Positions 17,381 to 28,019 are shown, counted from the first letter of the stretch. The stretch: DNA of 64,000 nucleotides from Halobacillus naozhouensis (GCF_029714185.1 NZ_CP121671.1:2418001-2482000); one strand, 5' to 3'. Program-made: numbers and translations. The notes: generated from the sequence alone by a model not told the origin.

Positions 17381-18084
17381 TGTTCAAGAGCCTCCTTTAT
17401 CCACTCTAATTCGAATTGAAAACGTCTCATCTTCTCTTCATCAGGTTGTTTTGAGCCGCTTATCTGTTTTAAAATATTCTCCTTTTTACTTTTTTCCTGC
17501 TTCCATTTCTTTTTAAACACTGAATTGTTTTCCTTTAATAACAATGGCCCTAACCACAACTGTTTTTGCAGATTTTGATGGTCATAGTTTTTTCCTGGCT
17601 CTCCTCTTTCAGCAACGAGTACTTCGTAAATATGGCCATTCTCTTCAAGAATTGTTTCCTGAACTAAGCAAAAGCGATTTTCGTAAAACCATTGACGGAT
17701 TGTGCGGGCATCAATGTTAGGCTGGACAATAATTCTTGATACTCGACCTAACTTATCTTTTCCGTTTTCTAAAATATCCCGAATAAGCGGCCCACCCATA
17801 CCTGCTATGACAACTTGCTTCACTTCATCTGCTTTTAATACGTTTAAGCCATCCCCTAACCTGACATCTATCCGACCTGCTAACTCATGTGAATAGACTT
17901 CTTCAACGGCACTCTGATAGGGACCTTTATTTACCTCTCCAGCTACAGCACTGGCTTTATGATCATGGAGACAAACATAACAAGGAAGGTAAGCATGATC
18001 TGAGCCGATATCAGCGAAGCATGCTCCCTTTGGCAAGTATTCTGCCACCTTTGCCAGACGCTCTGACAATCGAGTTACCTTCAT
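17377..18084 (-). CDS. trmK: tRNA (adenine22-N1)-methyltransferase TrmK
   Basis: This 235-residue Rossmann methyltransferase makes m1A22 in bacterial tRNAs. The SAM-binding motif is FADIGSDHAYLP (23-34), followed by VVIAGMGGPLIRDIL (near 90-104), both characteristic of TrmK. The C-terminal third is a Lys/Gln-rich helical segment. It is followed with a 4-nt overlap by the nif3-like gene, the arrangement seen throughout Bacillales. An AAGGAAAG ribosome binding site supports the ATG. Confidence 0.93.
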   Translation of the reverse strand: MKVTRLSERLAKVAEYLPKGACFADIGSDHAYLPCYVCLHDHKASAVAGEVNKGPYQSAVEEVYSHELAGRIDVRLGDGLNVLKADEVKQVVIAGMGGPLIRDILENGKDKLGRVSRIIVQPNIDARTIRQWFYENRFCLVQETILEENGHIYEVLVAERGEPGKNYDHQNLQKQLWLGPLLLKENNSVFKKKWKQEKSKKENILKQISGSKQPDEEKMRRFQFELEWIKEALEQ

Positions 18085-18106
18085 ACATCACTTTCCTTTC
18101 AAAAAA

Positions 18107-18139
18107 GAAAAGCTTTCTGGAAGGAACAGAAAGCTTTTC
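18107..18139 (-). terminator. Intrinsic terminator after cccA
   Basis: A 12-bp perfect stem (GAAAAGCTTTCT with its complement, 18107-18118 and 18128-18139) is followed by T6 on the minus strand. It separates cccA from trmK, whose ribosome binding site begins just downstream. Confidence 0.85.
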
Positions 18140-18147
18140 TCATCGGT

Positions 18148-18510
18148 TTATTTTTTTTCGGCCAACCATTGGGCTAGCTTCGCTGCTTGCTCTCCTGTAT
18201 AGAGACCTGCTGGCATCTGGGAGCCTTTACCATTTATAATAATGTCTTGTATTTCTTTTGCAGAGTAACGACTTCCGACCTGTTGCAGGTTCGGCCCGAC
18301 GCCTCCACTCAAGTCACCACCATGACAGCTGGCACATTTAGCCTGGAACATTTCTTCCGGACTAGCATTTGCCGTCTGCTCTTGTGCTCCACCTTCTTCT
18401 TCATTCTGAATTGCTTCTTTTTGATTTACACCTATCCCTGAAATAACAATCATAGCCAAAATTCCTAAAACAGCAATAATTGCAAAAGGAATCACAGGGT
18501 TTCTCTTCAT
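18148..18510 (-). CDS. cccA: Membrane-anchored cytochrome c-550
   Basis: This small c-type cytochrome of 120 residues carries electrons on the outer face of the membrane. One membrane segment (about 8-28) is followed by an acidic Gln/Glu-rich linker and a haem domain with CASCH (Cys59, Cys62, His63) and the axial Met99 in GSQMPAG. The ATG at 18510 is chosen because AAGGAGG lies 9 nt before it. The ATG three codons earlier overlaps that site. Length and position next to sigA match B. subtilis cccA. Confidence 0.94.
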   Translation of the reverse strand: MKRNPVIPFAIIAVLGILAMIVISGIGVNQKEAIQNEEEGGAQEQTANASPEEMFQAKCASCHGGDLSGGVGPNLQQVGSRYSAKEIQDIIINGKGSQMPAGLYTGEQAAKLAQWLAEKK

Positions 18511-18887
18511 AACTTGCATCCTCCTTATGTATTCCTCTTTTAGTGTAACAACTATCTTACAGACTATACTTATTTTACTTGAAAACCTCTATTTAGAAAA
18601 GGGAAAACGTATGAAAACTTGTAAAACAATTAGAAAACTTTGCAAGAGAAGACCATAGCGACCTGCTGCCTTTTACCTAATAGAGAATAAGCCCCCTATT
18701 AAACACGTCTTTTCAATAGTTGTGGGATGTAATTGAGCATCAAACAAATGTCGACAAAAGCCCTGTTTGCAATATGAAGCTCAATTCAGTAAAATAAATG
18801 ACAAGAAATGAAAGGAGCCATAATCTCTTTAATGATGGTCTCCATGCGATGGCCTATTGTGTTCTCACACATATTAATGTAAAAAAA
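18511..18887. other. Intergenic region between cccA and sigA
   Basis: About 375 bp without a convincing gene. It must hold the cccA promoter near its left end. A nested imperfect inverted repeat (AATTGAGC at 18731-18738 with its complement at 18779-18786, and CAAACA at 18741-18746 with its complement at 18764-18769) could fold into a hairpin. I see no supported ORF; a 16-codon frame after GAAAGGAG near 18810 is too short to call. Confidence 0.5.
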
Positions 18888-18925
18888 AGGGACCCACATA
18901 CTAAACGGTTTTAGCAAGGGACCCT
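18888..18925 (-). terminator. Intrinsic terminator after sigA
   Basis: A stem of AGGGTCCC with GGGTCCCT (one mismatch, 18888-18895 and 18918-18925) encloses a second small stem (CTAAA/TTTAG). It is followed by eight Us on the minus strand. It closes the dnaG-sigA operon. Confidence 0.8.
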
Positions 18926-18944
18926 CGTAAACAAGGACTTGATT

Positions 18945-20072
18945 CTATTCCATAAAATCTTTTAATCGTTTACTTCTGCTAGGGTGTCTGAGCTTACGAA
19001 GAGCTTTTGCTTCGATTTGACGAATGCGTTCTCTTGTTACGCCAAATACTTTTCCAACTTCTTCAAGGGTGCGTGTACGTCCATCATCCAGCCCGAACCG
19101 AAGGCGAAGTACATTCTCTTCACGATCAGTCAAGGTATCCAGTACGTCTTCTAGCTGTTCTTTTAATAATTCATAGGCAGCATGGTCGGATGGGGAGGTA
19201 GCTTCCTGATCTTCAATGAAATCACCGAGATGGGAATCATCTTCTTCTCCAATCGGAGTTTCAAGAGAGACTGGTTCCTGAGCAATTTTTAAGATTTCAC
19301 GGACCTTATCAGGAGTAAGTTCCATATCCTGAGCAATTTCTTCTGGAGTCGGTTCACGCCCCAAATCTTGTAGTAATTGTCGCTGAACGCGAATTAACTT
19401 ATTGATCGTTTCAACCATGTGAACAGGAATTCGAATCGTACGCGCCTGATCGGCTATAGCACGTGTGATAGCTTGTCTAATCCACCATGTGGCATACGTG
19501 CTAAATTTGTACCCCTTACGATAATCGAACTTCTCAACAGCTTTAATTAGGCCCATATTACCTTCCTGGATTAAATCTAAGAAGAGCATTCCCCGGCCTA
19601 CATATCTTTTTGCGATGCTGACGACTAATCGTAAGTTCGCTTCTGCAAGATCGCGTTTCGCTTCCTCATCACCATTTTCAATGCGTTGAGCCAAACTGAT
19701 TTCGTCCTTGGCAGATAGAAGGTTAACTCTTCCTATTTCTTTCAGGTACATCCGAACAGGATCGTTTATTTTAACACCTGGAGGTACGCTCAGGTCGTTT
19801 AAGTTAAATTCTTCTTCTTTATTCAATTGCTGCATACTAGGATCCTGCTCCGAGTCACCGATTACCTCTACACCCTGCTCATTCAAATGCTCGTAATACT
19901 CATCCATTTGATCTGAGTCTAACTCAAAGCTTGAAAGTTTCTCTGCCACTTCTTCATAGGCGAGAGCCCCTCGCTTTTTACCCATTTCAAGTAATTGCTC
20001 TTTTGCCTGATCAAGGGTCAATTCATTTTCATTTTCTTTAGAACGTGATGGCTGTTGTTGCTTATCCGCCAT
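18945..20072 (-). CDS. sigA: RNA polymerase primary sigma factor SigA (RpoD)
   Basis: The 375-residue housekeeping sigma factor has the expected regions: an N-terminal region 1.1 with a highly charged tail, region 2 with [30 protein letters not shown] and [14 protein letters not shown] for -10 recognition and melting, region 3, and region 4.2 with [20 protein letters not shown] for -35 recognition. It follows dnaG by 33 nt, the conserved macromolecular synthesis operon. The ATG has GGAGGGGG upstream. Confidence 0.98.
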   Translation of the reverse strand: MADKQQQPSRSKENENELTLDQAKEQLLEMGKKRGALAYEEVAEKLSSFELDSDQMDEYYEHLNEQGVEVIGDSEQDPSMQQLNKEEEFNLNDLSVPPGVKINDPVRMYLKEIGRVNLLSAKDEISLAQRIENGDEEAKRDLAEANLRLVVSIAKRYVGRGMLFLDLIQEGNMGLIKAVEKFDYRKGYKFSTYATWWIRQAITRAIADQARTIRIPVHMVETINKLIRVQRQLLQDLGREPTPEEIAQDMELTPDKVREILKIAQEPVSLETPIGEEDDSHLGDFIEDQEATSPSDHAAYELLKEQLEDVLDTLTDREENVLRLRFGLDDGRTRTLEEVGKVFGVTRERIRQIEAKALRKLRHPSRSKRLKDFME

Positions 20073-20105
20073 AAGTCCCCCTCCTTCCGACTATCCAATA
20101 CCAGT

Positions 20106-21923
20106 TTAATGAGTGTTTTTCAACTCTTGTTTTCGTCTCAAAATTTTCATGGCAATCTCTGCTGCTTTTATCGGCTCATTGTGCTGTTCAGCTCGTTTAA
20201 GCTCAGCCTCTAAGCTCTTAATATCGACCCGATCACTGTTTTCCAATCGAATCTGATGAATATAGTCATCAATTTCCTTATCCGACACTTCCTCATCAGC
20301 CAATGGTGCCATAGCTAAATGGATAACAAGGTTTCTCAAAGATGGATCTTCAATCCGTTCAACAAATTGACTAATATCTGATTCATGACCGTCTTCATAA
20401 TATGCGTAAAGATGCGTGACAATGACCTGATGTTCGGTAATATTAAACGAACCACCTAATTCTTCTTGAACTTTATCAGCAATAAAAGGGTTTTTCAACA
20501 TATATGCTATCAGCTTTCTCTCAGCATTATGAAAAGCCGGGAGCAGTTTATGATGAACGTTTTTTGGGCTTGTAGAATTAGTATGTCGCCTCTTATCCAT
20601 GCTATCCAGTTTAGACTGATGGAGTCTGAGCTGTTCCACTTCATCCTTTAAGGTACTAATGGACATTTGAAATTCTTCTGCTATTTCGTTCAGATAATGT
20701 TCCCTTTCAATTGCGCGGTCTAATTGTGCAACCTCTTGTAATACCCTTTCGATAAAAGTAATCCGATCTCCTTCTAATTGAAGATTAAAGCTTCGCCTTA
20801 AATAGCGGATCATAAAAGAAGTATATGGATCACTAGCATCTAATATTTCACGCCTGAAGCGATCGCCGCCAAATTTTTTAATGAATTCATCCGGATCCAT
20901 TTCATTCGGCACCCGGGCTACATTCGTTTCACAACCAGCTTTCTTTAGCAGCTTTGCTGCTTTAACAGCAGCCTCTATCCCTGCGTCATCGCCGTCATAA
21001 CAAATAATAACCTTGTCGGCATAACGTTTTATAAGTTGGGCTTGGGTATCTGAGACTGATGTACCCATGGTGGCAATCCCATTCTGGATGCCTGTCTGAT
21101 CTGCAGATATAACATCAGCGTACCCCTCAAATAAAATAATCTGGTTTTGTTTTCTAATGGACCCCCGTGCCAAATCAAAATTATACAGAAGGCGTCCTTT
21201 TTGAAACAGGTCAGTCTCTGGACTATTTAAATACTTGGGCTCCTGCGCACCAGTTGATCGTCCAGCAAAGGCTACTGTTTTACCGAGATGGTTACGGAGA
21301 GGAAACATAATTCTTCCTCTGAATCGGTCGAAATACCCACCTTGTTCATTAGTATTCAATAAACCAGCCTTTACCATTTGCTGAGGATGAAAACCTTTCT
21401 TTTCTAAAAAGGTTACTACGAAGTCATTCGAACTTGGAGAATACCCTAGCTGGTGTCTATTTATCGTGTCTTCCGTAAAGCCACGTTGTAATAAATACTC
21501 GTAGGCGTCTTGTCCTTCTTTCGAATTTCGCAATAAATGATGATAAAGCTTTGTTAACCAGGCGTGCGCATCCAGAATACTCTGTGATTCCGGGTCATGC
21601 TCCGGCTGTTGAGTTTCATTGAATTGTTCTGGCAAGGCCTGGCCAGTCTGGTCAGCTACCCTTTTTACCGCCTGAAGGAAACTATATCCTTCTATTTCCA
21701 TTAGAAAAGAATAGACGTTCCCACCCTTTCCGCATCCAAAACAATGAAAGATTTGTTTATCCGCGGATACGGAAAAGGAAGGAGTATTCTCACCGTGGAA
21801 GGGGCATAATCCGAAATAGTTCCTACCCTGCTTCTTTAATTGAACATATTCGCCCACAACGTCTACAATATCTACCGCTTTGCGAATTTCATCTACTTTT
21901 TCCTCTGGAATGTGTCCAGCCAT
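20106..21923 (-). CDS. dnaG: DNA primase DnaG
   Basis: The 605-residue primase makes RNA primers at the replication fork. The N-terminal CHC2 zinc ribbon uses Cys40, His43, Cys61 and Cys64. The TOPRIM catalytic core has FEGYADV and the metal-binding DGDDAG. The C-terminal part is the helicase-binding domain that contacts DnaC/DnaB-type helicase. The start at ATG 21923 gives the usual family N-terminus (MAGHIPEEKV). The frame extends 17 codons further upstream, but without a convincing site. It is upstream of sigA in the same operon. Confidence 0.97.
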   Translation of the reverse strand: MAGHIPEEKVDEIRKAVDIVDVVGEYVQLKKQGRNYFGLCPFHGENTPSFSVSADKQIFHCFGCGKGGNVYSFLMEIEGYSFLQAVKRVADQTGQALPEQFNETQQPEHDPESQSILDAHAWLTKLYHHLLRNSKEGQDAYEYLLQRGFTEDTINRHQLGYSPSSNDFVVTFLEKKGFHPQQMVKAGLLNTNEQGGYFDRFRGRIMFPLRNHLGKTVAFAGRSTGAQEPKYLNSPETDLFQKGRLLYNFDLARGSIRKQNQIILFEGYADVISADQTGIQNGIATMGTSVSDTQAQLIKRYADKVIICYDGDDAGIEAAVKAAKLLKKAGCETNVARVPNEMDPDEFIKKFGGDRFRREILDASDPYTSFMIRYLRRSFNLQLEGDRITFIERVLQEVAQLDRAIEREHYLNEIAEEFQMSISTLKDEVEQLRLHQSKLDSMDKRRHTNSTSPKNVHHKLLPAFHNAERKLIAYMLKNPFIADKVQEELGGSFNITEHQVIVTHLYAYYEDGHESDISQFVERIEDPSLRNLVIHLAMAPLADEEVSDKEIDDYIHQIRLENSDRVDIKSLEAELKRAEQHNEPIKAAEIAMKILRRKQELKNTH

Positions 21924-21984
21924 TTTTATCACCAAATTACAAAGATTATCACTCGATCCATCTACTCCTATCATTCGTCAGGAT

Positions 21985-22218
21985 TTATTTCAGGGCATGC
22001 ACAAAATTCTCACGATTTTGTTTTGTAACCATCTTTACTCTTACTGGATCGTTTGATGCCTGAAATAATTCTGAACCATGATCTTCTGTATAGCCCTCTC
22101 CTATTAGTTTACCTCTAGGAGTAATAACGTAAACCTTACGAGCAATAAGCAATACAGCTATGGTCTTTGTTTTAGCATAATTCAATAATTCTACAATAAA
22201 CCAAAGAATCCTTCCCAT
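21985..22218 (-). CDS. Hypothetical 77-residue protein
   Basis: I do not recognise this protein. It has a moderately hydrophobic N-terminus (residues 3-28) and a basic C-terminal half with a possible beta hairpin around KVYVITPRGKLIGEG. It occupies the place where B. subtilis has yqxD (DUF188) upstream of dnaG but does not resemble that family. The ribosome binding site before ATG 22218 is weak. A possible TATAAT (22285-22280) lies upstream. It may be the first gene of the dnaG-sigA operon or a chance frame. Confidence 0.45.
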   Translation of the reverse strand: MGRILWFIVELLNYAKTKTIAVLLIARKVYVITPRGKLIGEGYTEDHGSELFQASNDPVRVKMVTKQNRENFVHALK

Positions 22219-22377
22219 TTCTTAATGTTTTATTTTTCTGAAAGTAATTAAGACTTCTATCATTTTTTCACAAAAATCCATTATAATACATTGGATCATA
22301 AAAATCTATAATTTTCTTTCGAATTTTTTAACACCCAAAGCTAAACCGCCATGTGTTCTATGTTTGACCCCAACAAA

Positions 22378-22401
22378 AGCCGCGCTACAGAAAGCGCGAC
22401 T
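22378..22401 (-). terminator. Intrinsic terminator after ppsR
   Basis: A 9-bp GC-rich stem (22378-22386 with 22393-22401, one wobble) is followed by TTTTGTT on the minus strand, 18 nt past the ppsR stop codon. Confidence 0.82.
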
Positions 22402-22418
22402 CATTTATTCTGTTAATA

Positions 22419-23231
22419 TTATTTTAAAGAATCTTCTCTTAGCTTATTAACAATAACATTAGCTGTTTCTTCAACCGCCTTATGTGAAACATCAATAACA
22501 TGGCAGCCAATTTTCTCCACTACATGATTAAAATGCTCGATTTCCTGATGGATGCGGTCCATATTCGCATAACTTGCCTGTTCACCTAATCCAAGCGATT
22601 TCAGACGTTCTTTTCGGATATCATTTAATTTCTCCGGGCTGATCTTCAGACCAATACACTTATTTGGATTTACTTTAAACAATTCGTCTGGCGGGTCGAC
22701 CTCAGGAACAATCGGAACATTCGCCACCTTTAATCGTTTATGAGCTAAATACTGGGATAAAGGTGTCTTAGAGGTCCTCGAGACTCCGATCAGGATAATA
22801 TCCGCTTTGGAAATCCCTCTGGCATCTCTGCCATCATCATACTTAACAGCGAATTCAATCGCCTCCACGCGCTTGAAGTAATCTTCATCCAATTTATGGA
22901 CAAGACCTGGCTCAAGCCTTGGTTCAGCGTTAAAGAAACGCTGCATAGCATCCATCATAGGCCCCATAATGTCGATGCATTCAATATTTTCCTGCCTGGC
23001 TCTGGCTAAAAGATGCTGCCTGAATTCTGGTGCTACCAAGGTAAAGCCTATCAATGCCTCGTGCTCTTTTGCCTGGGCAATTGTTTCATTGATGGTCCCT
23101 TTATCCTCTACATATGGTATTCTCTGAACATCGAAAGGGCCATCGTCGAATTGGCTGAGTGCAGCCTTTACAACTAACTCAGCAGTTTCTCCTACAGAAT
23201 CAGATAGGATATAAATACATGGTTTCTTCAT
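22419..23231 (-). CDS. ppsR: Pyruvate, phosphate dikinase regulatory kinase/phosphorylase
   Basis: The 270-residue protein is of the DUF299 family (YqfL). Such enzymes use ADP to inactivate, and phosphate to reactivate, pyruvate phosphate dikinase or PEP synthetase. The N-terminus [15 protein letters not shown] and the nucleotide-binding loop GVSRTSKT (149-156) followed by PLSQYLA are diagnostic. It follows ccpN by 28 nt, as in other Bacillaceae, consistent with a role in gluconeogenic control. Which target enzyme exists in this organism cannot be seen here. Confidence 0.93.
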   Translation of the reverse strand: MKKPCIYILSDSVGETAELVVKAALSQFDDGPFDVQRIPYVEDKGTINETIAQAKEHEALIGFTLVAPEFRQHLLARARQENIECIDIMGPMMDAMQRFFNAEPRLEPGLVHKLDEDYFKRVEAIEFAVKYDDGRDARGISKADIILIGVSRTSKTPLSQYLAHKRLKVANVPIVPEVDPPDELFKVNPNKCIGLKISPEKLNDIRKERLKSLGLGEQASYANMDRIHQEIEHFNHVVEKIGCHVIDVSHKAVEETANVIVNKLREDSLK

Positions 23232-23259
23232 CCGTCATCCCCCATTTCATAGGAGTTGC

Positions 23260-23889
23260 TCATAGGTGTTGATCTCTTGCAAGCTCCACTAAAGCTTTAG
23301 TAATACTGGTTTTTGTTAAACGACCTACAACTTCTAATCCTTGATCATTAGGTTTTACGACGGGCAGGCCGTCGATTTGCTTTTCAATCAGCTTTTGGGC
23401 GGCATCTAATAGCAAATCGTCCTTTTCACAAATGGATATGTTAGGCATTCTCGTCATAATAATATGAACGGGTATAGATGTTAAATCTTGATTTCCTATG
23501 CTGGCTCGTAATAAGTCTTTCCTCGAAAGTACCCCTACGAGTAATGATTGTTCCTTCGTAACGAATAATGTCCCCACGTCCTCCAGAAACATTGTACAAA
23601 TCGCATCGTAAACAGAAACATCCTCTTCCACCACAATGGGCAGCCCTTGATATTCATGTACTTTAAACTTTTTCAGCTTTTCAGTTAAGAGCTCCGACCC
23701 GGTTTTCCCGGTAAAAAAGTAACCTACCCGGGGACGAGCATCTAAAAATCCCGCCATTGTTAAAATGGCTAAGTCAGGCCGTAATGTAGCTCTAGTCAAA
23801 CTTAATTTATCTGCTATATTCTCACCAGTAATCGGTCCGTTGTCTTTTACAATTTGGATAATTTGTTCTTGTCGGTTGGATAAATCCAT
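23260..23889 (-). CDS. ccpN: Transcriptional repressor CcpN (HTH plus two CBS domains)
   Basis: The 209-residue protein has an N-terminal winged HTH (ITGENIADKLSLTRATLRPDL, roughly residues 20-40) and two CBS domains (about 75-135 and 140-205) with VLSRKDLLRA and VVGRLTKTSI. CcpN represses gluconeogenic gapB and pckA in B. subtilis when glycolysis runs. It is cotranscribed with ppsR. A GGTGGTGAAGG site precedes the ATG. Confidence 0.93.
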   Translation of the reverse strand: MDLSNRQEQIIQIVKDNGPITGENIADKLSLTRATLRPDLAILTMAGFLDARPRVGYFFTGKTGSELLTEKLKKFKVHEYQGLPIVVEEDVSVYDAICTMFLEDVGTLFVTKEQSLLVGVLSRKDLLRASIGNQDLTSIPVHIIMTRMPNISICEKDDLLLDAAQKLIEKQIDGLPVVKPNDQGLEVVGRLTKTSITKALVELARDQHL

Positions 23890-23963
23890 TCCTTCACCAC
23901 CTAATCACTAACTGTGACATACTATTTAACTATTATAGCACATTATTAGGAACTTGAAGGCTG

Positions 23964-26051
23964 TTAAAACTGCTGTTTCCATTGGATCGCATTAAAATCT
24001 GCAAAGGACATGATGTCATCAGAAATTAAATGTAACAATCCCAACCGGTTCTGTTTTACCTTTTCATCCTCAGCCATCACCATCGTTTTATCGAAAAACA
24101 GATGGATAGGTTCAGTAAGCTCAGTTAACTTACGCAACGCCTTCTCCGGCTGTTCAGTTGCCATCAATTGCTTATATTCGTCATGCACCTGCTGGTAACT
24201 CTCATAAAGATCCGCTTCTGATTTATTCTCAAATAGCTCCGGATTCACTTCAGAAGTTACAGCTTTCTCCGCAAGGTTTAAGACCCGGCCCAATGCTTCC
24301 TGAGAGGACTTGAAACTCGGATCCTGTCGTTTATCAGCAAGTATCTTAGCCTTTTCGATGGTTACGGGATAGACATGGATCCCATGAACTAATACAGCTT
24401 CAACGATATCAGGTTCAATCCCTTCATCTTTCAGTAAGTATGAGGCACGAATCGTAAAGAATTCCTGAACATCCTGCTTTACTTCTGCTTCATTTCGTTC
24501 AGAAAGCTGTTCTTTCGCGTAAAGTTTATAAACTATATCAAGCAAGTGCTCCAAAGAAACCGGCCAATTGTTCTGTCTCAAAATCTGTAATACGCCAAGC
24601 GCCTGTCGTCTTAACCCATAAGGATCCTGTGAACCGGTTGGGATGATCCCGATTGAGATGGAACCAATAATGGTGTCCAATTTATCAGCAATGCTGACCA
24701 CGGAACCAATCACGGTTGCAGGGAGCTCTCCACCAGCTTGTGTAGGCATATAATGTTCTCTGATAGCCACTGCGACGTCTTCCTCCTCACCGAATAGACG
24801 AGCATACTTCTCACCCATAATCCCTTGAAGTTCAGAAAACTCATCAACCATATGTGTGACCAAATCAAACTTGCAAAGTTCTGCTGCCCTGATGGCTTTA
24901 GCAGCTGCCGCCTCAGAGAAATCAAGCAGTGTACTTATTTCGTCGGTAATCGCTTTTACTCGGTCCACCTTATCAGCAAGTGTTCCGAGCTCCTCCTGAT
25001 ACACCATTTTTTGAAGCTTAGCTGCTTTCTTTTCCAGCGATCCTTTTTGATCCTCTCTGTAGAAAAACTGAGCATCAGCAAGTCTGGCTTTTAATACCTT
25101 TTCATTCCCACGAGACACTGTATCTAAATGTTCACTATTTCCATTTCGAACCGCAACAAAATACGGCTGAAGGCTGCCGTCTCCCCCCCTGATAGGAAAG
25201 TAACGCTGGTGTTCCTTCATAGATGTGATAAGCGCTTCTTCAGGTACTTCTAGAAATTCATCACTAAATGCACCACTGAAAACAGTAGGGTATTCAACGA
25301 GGTGAGTCACCTCATTAAGCAGTGCCTCGTCCTTCATAATCAGCCAGTTTTCGGCCTCTTCCAGCTGTGATAACTGTTCCACAATGAGTTGTTTCCGCTT
25401 ATTTACATCTGCAATTACGAACTCCCGCTCCATGACAGTTTCATACTCTTCAGCCTCTGAGATAGTTGGGCTGTGGCTTCCCAAAAACCGGTGACCATAA
25501 GTATGTTTAGCAGATGTCACTTTCCCGATCTGGAAAGGAATGACGGTATCCCCATATAAAGCAACGATCCAGCGAATAGGCCTGATGAATCGAAGGTCAG
25601 AGTTTCCCCACCTCATATTTTTAGGAAAGCTCAGGCCTAGCAGCACTTCTCTAAATCCTGCTAATAACTGGAAGGATGATTCACCTTTTGTAAACTTATT
25701 GATATGAACATATTCCGTTCCATTTATTTCTTTAAAATAAATGTCGTCAACTTTTTGTCCCTGTCCTTTTGAAAAACCGATAGCGGCTTTTGACCAATTG
25801 CCCTCTTCATCCAGAGCAATCTTCTTTGCCGGGCCTTTCACTTCTTCTTCCATATCAGGCTGTTGCTCAGCCACATCGGAAATTTTTACAGCAAGGCGTC
25901 TTGGTGTCGCATAACCTTGGATCGCTCCGCAGGGTATGCGATTTTCCTTAAACCAGTCTTTAGTACGGACAGTAAGCTGATGTAGAGCATCATCAATAAA
26001 TCTTGCTGGCATTTCCTCAAGGCCTAGCTCAAATAAAACGGTCCTATTCAT
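23964..26051 (-). CDS. glyS: Glycyl-tRNA synthetase beta subunit
   Basis: The 695-residue beta subunit belongs to the bacterial alpha2-beta2 glycyl-tRNA synthetase. It begins with the conserved [14 protein letters not shown] and contains the HD-like core and C-terminal anticodon-binding/DALR-like domain with [20 protein letters not shown]. It overlaps glyQ by 8 nt, so the subunits are translationally coupled, and both are under the T-box leader upstream of glyQ. Confidence 0.97.
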   Translation of the reverse strand: MNRTVLFELGLEEMPARFIDDALHQLTVRTKDWFKENRIPCGAIQGYATPRRLAVKISDVAEQQPDMEEEVKGPAKKIALDEEGNWSKAAIGFSKGQGQKVDDIYFKEINGTEYVHINKFTKGESSFQLLAGFREVLLGLSFPKNMRWGNSDLRFIRPIRWIVALYGDTVIPFQIGKVTSAKHTYGHRFLGSHSPTISEAEEYETVMEREFVIADVNKRKQLIVEQLSQLEEAENWLIMKDEALLNEVTHLVEYPTVFSGAFSDEFLEVPEEALITSMKEHQRYFPIRGGDGSLQPYFVAVRNGNSEHLDTVSRGNEKVLKARLADAQFFYREDQKGSLEKKAAKLQKMVYQEELGTLADKVDRVKAITDEISTLLDFSEAAAAKAIRAAELCKFDLVTHMVDEFSELQGIMGEKYARLFGEEEDVAVAIREHYMPTQAGGELPATVIGSVVSIADKLDTIIGSISIGIIPTGSQDPYGLRRQALGVLQILRQNNWPVSLEHLLDIVYKLYAKEQLSERNEAEVKQDVQEFFTIRASYLLKDEGIEPDIVEAVLVHGIHVYPVTIEKAKILADKRQDPSFKSSQEALGRVLNLAEKAVTSEVNPELFENKSEADLYESYQQVHDEYKQLMATEQPEKALRKLTELTEPIHLFFDKTMVMAEDEKVKQNRLGLLHLISDDIMSFADFNAIQWKQQF

Positions 26052-26934
26052 GACTTCCCTCCTCCTTTAACATTGGGAATCCTAGTCTTTCTCTTTCTTC
26101 TACATAGGTTTTAGCTATTTTCCGTGCCAAATTCCTTACCCGTGAAATATATCCTGTTCGTTCTGTAACTGAAATAACGCCTTTGGCATCTAACAAGTTA
26201 AAGGTGTGTGAGCATTTCAAGACATAGTCGTACGCCGGGAATACAAGTCCTGCTTCCATAATACGTTTAGCCTCTTTTTCATAAATAGAAAAGAGTTCAA
26301 ACAACATTTCATCATCGGATTGCTCAAATGTATAGACAGAATGCTCATATTCAGGTTGAGTGTAGATGTCACCTACAGTAACGCCGTCTGTCCACTCTAG
26401 TTCGAATACATCTTCTTTATCCTGGATGTAGGAAGCTAAACGCTCAATTCCATAAGTGATTTCAGCAGACACGGGACGTGCTTCTAGACCGCCAATCTGC
26501 TGAAAATAAGTAAATTGAGTAATTTCCATTCCGTCTAGCCATACTTCCCATCCAAGTCCTGCTGCTCCTAAAGTCGGGTTCTCCCAATTGTCCTCTACAA
26601 AACGGATGTCATGCTTGGCTGGATCAATCCCCAGTGCAATTAAAGAATCTAAGTATAATTCCTGAATGTGATCAGGTGAAGGCTTCATAATGACCTGAAA
26701 TTGGTGATGCTGGTAGAGCCGATTTGGATTTTGACCATACCTGCCATCTGCTGGTCTTCGAGATGGTTCCACGTATGCCACATTCCAGGGTTCGGGCCCC
26801 AGACTTCTAAGTAATGTCATAGGGGACATAGTTCCTGCCCCTTTTTCAGTATCATACGCTTGCATAAGTAAACAACCCTGGTTAGACCAATGATTCTGCA
26901 AGGTTTGGATCATCGTTTGTATATTCAAATTCAT
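26044..26934 (-). CDS. glyQ: Glycyl-tRNA synthetase alpha subunit
   Basis: This 296-residue class II catalytic subunit forms glycyl-adenylate and charges tRNA-Gly together with GlyS. The family stretches [33 protein letters not shown] and [18 protein letters not shown] are intact. It is the first gene of the glyQS operon and lies just after a T-box leader terminator. AAAGAGGAGG precedes the ATG. Confidence 0.98.
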   Translation of the reverse strand: MNLNIQTMIQTLQNHWSNQGCLLMQAYDTEKGAGTMSPMTLLRSLGPEPWNVAYVEPSRRPADGRYGQNPNRLYQHHQFQVIMKPSPDHIQELYLDSLIALGIDPAKHDIRFVEDNWENPTLGAAGLGWEVWLDGMEITQFTYFQQIGGLEARPVSAEITYGIERLASYIQDKEDVFELEWTDGVTVGDIYTQPEYEHSVYTFEQSDDEMLFELFSIYEKEAKRIMEAGLVFPAYDYVLKCSHTFNLLDAKGVISVTERTGYISRVRNLARKIAKTYVEERERLGFPMLKEEGSHE

Positions 26935-26996
26935 TTACCTCCTCTTTCAAATTGATATCTAGAGAAAATTTCCCGTTACATGAAACCGCACATAAA

Positions 26997-27216
26997 GAAA
27001 CCCCGTTCCTATGCCTCACGACATAGGGACGGGGTTTCCGCGGTTCCACCCTACTTGCCTGCCATTTACTTAAAAAATAGCAAGCCGCTTTGAAACGATC
27101 ATGCTCCAGACTGCCTTCATCGAGTTACACAACCTGTCTTTCACCACCACAGGCTCGCTTGTAAAATGTGTAAGTGTCGATTACTACTTTCCTTCATAGC
27201 ATCAGTTTTTATTAGT
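26997..27216 (-). promoter_or_regulatory. T-box riboswitch leader of glyQS
   Basis: The leader RNA carries the T-box sequence AGGGTGGAACCGCGG (27052-27038) directly before a strong terminator (17-bp stem, arms 26997-27013 and 27022-27038). The T-box overlaps the terminator arm, as needed for the antiterminator switch. Near the 5' end GAAGGAAAGTAGTA matches the Stem I AGTA box. Uncharged tRNA-Gly would favour read-through into glyQS. A GGC in GAAGGCAG (27115-27113) is a candidate glycine specifier codon, not verified by folding. Confidence 0.93.
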
Positions 27217-27222
27217 AATGAA

Positions 27223-27251
27223 ATCATACTGAATCTTTAATCATTTGTCAA
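27223..27251 (-). promoter_or_regulatory. Sigma-A promoter of the glyQS leader
   Basis: A perfect -35 TTGACA (27251-27246), a 17-bp spacer and -10 TATGAT (27228-27223) stand just upstream of the T-box leader. The -35 touches the end of recO. Confidence 0.85.
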
Positions 27252-27254
27252 TCA

Positions 27255-28001
27255 TCATTCCTTAAAGAGATCTAACTGTTTAAGAAACTTCCTGGATTTT
27301 AGAAGATAACCTCCATAGCGATCATAGTATTCATCTAAGAGCTGACGGAGTATTTGCTTATTCTCTTCTTTCAAGGATATTTCCCCTAACCTTTTAACGT
27401 CCATATGTAAAAATAAACGTAACAATCGGGATAGAGGCTCTGGTAACCGATAAGCTTCCGGATCAATGTGCCGGCAGCGATTACATAATAAGCCGCCTTC
27501 GATGATCGAGAACACATAAGGGCCTTGCTCCTTCCCACAGTTTATACAACTGTCAACTTTTGGAGCAAAGCCTGCTTTTCTATACAATTTCATTTCAAAC
27601 ATCATCGATAGTATTTCGGGATCCTTCCCTTCAGCCATCCACAACAGAGATTGTAATAACTGCTCAAATATAAAGGGATCTGGCCGCTTCTCTTCAATAA
27701 GCTTGTCCGTCAATTCAGCCATGTAGGATGCGTAAGCTGTCAAAATAATATCTTCACGGATAGCCCGAAGAGAAGCCATAACTTCTCCTTGACTTAATGA
27801 ACCTAACCCAGAACCAACATAGATTAAATATTGGCCGTGAATAAATGGTTGTGTAATTGAGGCCATTCGGCTTTTTGGCTTCTTAGCTCCGCGAGCCATG
27901 ACCCCGATCTTTCCTTTTTCTCTCGTCATCAATGTGATTATTTTGTGTGTTTCCCCATAATCCCTCGTTCGTATAACAATACCTTCCACATTCTCTAACA
28001 A
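27255..28001 (-). CDS. recO: DNA repair protein RecO
   Basis: The 248-residue recombination mediator loads RecA onto SSB-coated DNA with RecR. It has an N-terminal OB-fold (EGIVIRTRDYGETHKIITL), a helical middle and a zinc site CINCGKEQG with a second Cys pair CNRC. The open frame begins with GTG at 28010, but TTG at 28001 with AGGTGAT upstream aligns with the usual N-terminus (M-L-x-x-x-EGIV) and is preferred. It lies between glyQ and yqzL-era, the usual order. Confidence 0.95.
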   Translation of the reverse strand: MLENVEGIVIRTRDYGETHKIITLMTREKGKIGVMARGAKKPKSRMASITQPFIHGQYLIYVGSGLGSLSQGEVMASLRAIREDIILTAYASYMAELTDKLIEEKRPDPFIFEQLLQSLLWMAEGKDPEILSMMFEMKLYRKAGFAPKVDSCINCGKEQGPYVFSIIEGGLLCNRCRHIDPEAYRLPEPLSRLLRLFLHMDVKRLGEISLKEENKQILRQLLDEYYDRYGGYLLKSRKFLKQLDLFKE

Positions 28002-28019
28002 AGCAATCACCTGCTTTAG

